Assembly: GCA_024278415.1 (NCBI GenBank)
Contig: JAJRTI010000115.1
Span: forward strand, 1-7,068
From: Planctomycetota bacterium
GTDB lineage: Bacteria > Planctomycetota > Brocadiia > JAJRTI01
Direction of reading: 5' to 3'
Length of the DNA: 7,068 nt
Shown: piece after piece, positions 5,895 to 7,068 of the stretch
How positions within the stretch are numbered: the first letter of the stretch is position 1
Layout of the letters: the number at the start of each line of letters is the position of its first letter
Made by a program: the position numbers and the translations under genes
The notes under the pieces: generated by a model
What the model saw: the letters and a program-made list of their open reading frames with translations, nothing else
Database searches by the model: none
What the model was told of the DNA's origin: nothing

Positions 5895-6806
5895 TTAGAG
5901 CAGATCCCAGGTGATCGCGATGCTGTGCGTCCACGAGTCTCGAAAGTCCCGGTCGTAGCGGCCCAGGCCTTGGCCGTTGATGTAGGGATCGGTCTCGTAG
6001 TAGTGCATGAGCGCGAGCAGGCCGGCGCGGTAGGCCTTGGCCTCGTTGAGGTCGCCGCCTCGGTGGTATTGGATCGCGTGGCCCACGGTGCTGGCGACCC
6101 CGGACCGGCCGCGCCCCGGCGCGGCGAAGGTCGCGCGCACGCGCTTCGCGGCTTGCTTGAGTTGCTCGTCGGTGAGGCGGCGAGCTGGCGGCTCCTGGCG
6201 CTTCTCCTGGTCGAAGCGCAGCTCGAGCAGCCGTCCGAGCGAGAGGCCGCCCTTGCGGCCTTTGGCGCGCACGAGCCTGGCGAACGCGTCCGCAGCGCGG
6301 CCTGTGCCTTCCGCGTAGCTACCGCCGACCAGGATGGCGTTGTGCCCCGCGCCCCATGGATCGTGGACGGAGCGGATCACGTAGCCGCGGCGGCCGGTGT
6401 AGCCCACGTCGAGGCAGACGAAGAAATTGTGGTAGAGCCGCGCGACGTGGCGGTTGTTGTCGAGGTTGCCGACTAGGATCAACTCCGTGCGGTCCGCGCC
6501 CGCGAAGCTGAGTTTGGCGGCCGCGCGCAGTTCGAGCCGCACGCCGGTCGCGGCCGCGATCGCGTCGCGGATCGCCTCGGCCGCGTGTCGCCACGGGGCC
6601 GCGTCCGCGTAGCAGATGACCGCCTGCGGCTCGCCCGCGCGCACGATGGGCGTGCTGAGGCGGAGCGGCATGAGTTGGCCCGGCTTGATCTCGAGGCGAT
6701 GCAGGAGCGCTTGCTCTTCGCGCAGTTGTTCGGGCGCTGGCGCGGCCGCGCACAGCGCGCACGCAGCGAGGAATCCGATGAGCATGAGCTTGTGGGATGC
6801 GTGCAT
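5895..6806 (-). CDS. Heparinase II/III-like lyase, N-terminal part: signal peptide, GH67N/GH20b-like domain, start of toroid
   Basis: This is 303 residues up to the premature TAA. The start ATG at 6806 is preferred over one at 6857. GAGGTG lies nine bases upstream, the signal peptide begins there, and the longer form would run through the leader hairpin repeat. MHASHKLMLIGFLAACALC followed by AAAPAPEQ is an export signal. LAAC (13-16) also fits a lipobox, so a lipoprotein is possible, though the hydrophobic stretch before it is short. Residues ~45-180 alternate beta-strands and helices (AVICYADAA, TELILVGNLDNN, FFVCLDVG, NAILVGGSYAEGTGRAADAF). This is the pattern of the N-terminal non-catalytic domain of GH67 and GH20 enzymes, seen also in front of lyases. 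From ~205 the helices of an alpha/alpha toroid begin (GLLALMHYY, FRDSWTHSIAITWDLL) and are cut off. As a separate product it lacks the catalytic residues. The domain assignment rests on pattern only. Confidence 0.75.
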   Translation of the reverse strand: MHASHKLMLIGFLAACALCAAAPAPEQLREEQALLHRLEIKPGQLMPLRLSTPIVRAGEPQAVICYADAAPWRHAAEAIRDAIAAATGVRLELRAAAKLSFAGADRTELILVGNLDNNRHVARLYHNFFVCLDVGYTGRRGYVIRSVHDPWGAGHNAILVGGSYAEGTGRAADAFARLVRAKGRKGGLSLGRLLELRFDQEKRQEPPARRLTDEQLKQAAKRVRATFAAPGRGRSGVASTVGHAIQYHRGGDLNEAKAYRAGLLALMHYYETDPYINGQGLGRYDRDFRDSWTHSIAITWDLL

Positions 6807-6815
6807 GGGAGGCAA

Positions 6816-6821
6816 CACCTC
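6816..6821 (-). promoter_or_regulatory. Ribosome binding site GAGGTG of the lyase gene
   Basis: On the minus strand GAGGTG (6821-6816) is followed by nine bases and then ATG at 6806-6804. The spacing is normal for a Shine-Dalgarno. It decides the start in favour of 6806, where the signal peptide begins, against the ATG 51 bases further upstream. Confidence 0.6.
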
Positions 6822-6837
6822 AATCAAGTACAACCGA

Positions 6838-6903
6838 CGCGCGGCCTTTGGCCGCAATCAAAGAGATCGAAGGATTCCCCTCGCGCGGCCGTTGGCTGCA
6901 ACC
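6838..6903. repeat. Two near-identical 22-nt hairpin repeats in the lyase leader
   Basis: The stretches 6838-6859 and 6882-6903 match at 19 of 22 positions in the same orientation, 44 nt apart start to start. The first contains a perfect GCGGCC-TTT-GGCCGC stem (6841-6855). The second contains GCGGCC-GTT-GGCTGC (6885-6899), with one G:T wobble. They lie 32-97 bases upstream of the lyase start codon, so they may fall in the 5' leader. A regulatory role is possible but unproven. No convincing promoter was recognised around them. Confidence 0.5.
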
Positions 6904-6956
6904 CAACCTCGCCAGTTCCCCCCTTCATGCAACAGCGTGTTCGGCAGAGGGAGAAA

Positions 6957-7053
6957 CCACAGATATCCGCAGATGCCCACAGATCACGCAGATGGAACTC
7001 GAGGCTCCCCCTTCCGATCAGCGTGATCTGTGGGCATCTGTGCCCATCTGTGG
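6957..7053. repeat. Large inverted repeat built of 10-bp CCACAGAT-type units
   Basis: The 20 bases at 6970-6989 are an exact reverse complement of 7021-7040. After a 5-nt poorly matched stretch on each side the pairing resumes for 8 bp (CCACAGAT 6957-6964 with ATCTGTGG 7046-7053). The loop is 31 nt (6990-7020). Each arm has 10-bp periodicity: CCACAGATAT, CCGCAGATGC, CCACAGATCA, CGCAGATGGA on the left, and ATCTGTGGGC, ATCTGTGCCC, ATCTGTGG on the right. It lies in the non-coding right flank, about 150 bp upstream of the lyase start. Similar CACAGAT tandem patterns are familiar from intergenic regions of PVC-type and related genomes (recollection, not checked). The function is unknown. Confidence 0.7.
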
Positions 7054-7068
7054 CACTGCCTCGCCCAG

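Larger units (their letters stand above)
2535..6806 (-). pseudogene. Whole lyase gene interrupted by one in-frame TAA (1423 codons)
   Basis: The segments 6806-5898 and 5894-2535 are in the same frame with only TAA at 5897-5895 between them. The join reads ...SIAITWDLL, stop, ESGVFSDAERL..., which fits one helix-loop of an alpha/alpha toroid. A single change from GAA (or CAA) to TAA explains it. Over 1100 codons downstream remain open and well structured, so the lesion is recent, is a sequencing or assembly error, or is read through. As it stands, the first product has the signal peptide but no active site, and the second has the active site but no signal peptide, so neither should work alone. 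No other frameshift or stop was seen in the gene. Full-length domain order: signal peptide, GH67N/GH20b-like domain, toroid, HMHFD beta-sandwich (572-576), beta-rich region, discoidin-like domain, propeller. Confidence 0.75.

Noticed and set aside
5895..5897. Selenocysteine or pyrrolysine recoding
   Set aside because: Those use UGA and UAG respectively; the codon here is UAA.
4108..5934. Minus-strand frame of 608 codons overlapping the lyase in another frame
   Set aside because: Arg/Ala/Pro-rich shadow. It overlaps the catalytic domains, which read properly in the other frame, and it does not bridge the stop as a real frameshift would.
6822..6875. Possible sigma-70 promoter with TTGATT and TGTACTT on the minus strand
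   Set aside because: The spacing is about 23 bases and the -10 match is poor.
6897..6914. Possible sigma-54 promoter (TGG...TTGCA on the minus strand) upstream of the lyase
   Set aside because: The distance between the GG and GC elements is two bases longer than the strict sigma-54 spacing.
6957..7053. CRISPR array
   Set aside because: The repeat unit is only 10 bp without spacers and the two halves are inverted, not direct, so this is not a CRISPR arrangement.

Overview
The window is G+C-rich, roughly two thirds by eye. Its base composition, its secreted polysaccharide-degrading proteins with appended beta-domains, and its dispersed palindromic repeats suggest a free-living, polysaccharide-degrading bacterium of the Planctomycetota/Verrucomicrobiota (PVC) type or a similar uncultivated lineage. 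This is an inference from style, since no rRNA or other phylogenetic marker is present.

Both real coding units lie on the minus strand, so the layout reads from right to left. The right flank (about 6822-7068) is non-coding. It holds a long inverted repeat built from 10-bp CCACAGAT-type units, then a leader with two near-identical short hairpin sequences and a good ribosome binding site. A very long gene for a secreted multidomain polysaccharide lyase of the heparinase II/III type follows (6806 to 2535). It has a signal peptide, a GH67/GH20-like N-terminal alpha/beta domain, an alpha/alpha toroid, a beta-sandwich carrying HMHFD, a discoidin-like domain and a C-terminal beta-propeller of about seven blades with three DxDxDG calcium-type loops. 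One in-frame TAA at 5897-5895 interrupts the reading frame in the toroid. Upstream and downstream parts are therefore listed separately, with one entry for the whole broken gene.

About 180 bp separate this gene from the next. That spacer contains a perfect inverted repeat with 25-nt arms, each arm itself palindromic. The second gene (2353 to 257) encodes a secreted protein of about 700 residues with a glycoside-hydrolase-like TIM barrel (GH10-like/GHL type), a small beta-domain and a C-terminal concanavalin/LamG-like domain. The left flank (1-256) is non-coding and holds a hairpin just after the stop codon, another CCACGGATG-type repeat, and two strong hairpins at the window edge.

The two genes probably form a small export-directed saccharide-degradation locus: a lyase for uronic-acid-containing polysaccharide and a second carbohydrate-active enzyme. 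Nothing points to a defence system, CRISPR array, transposase, RNA gene or phage. The points most worth following are the in-frame stop, the unusual architecture of the lyase, and the repeats that bracket and separate the genes.
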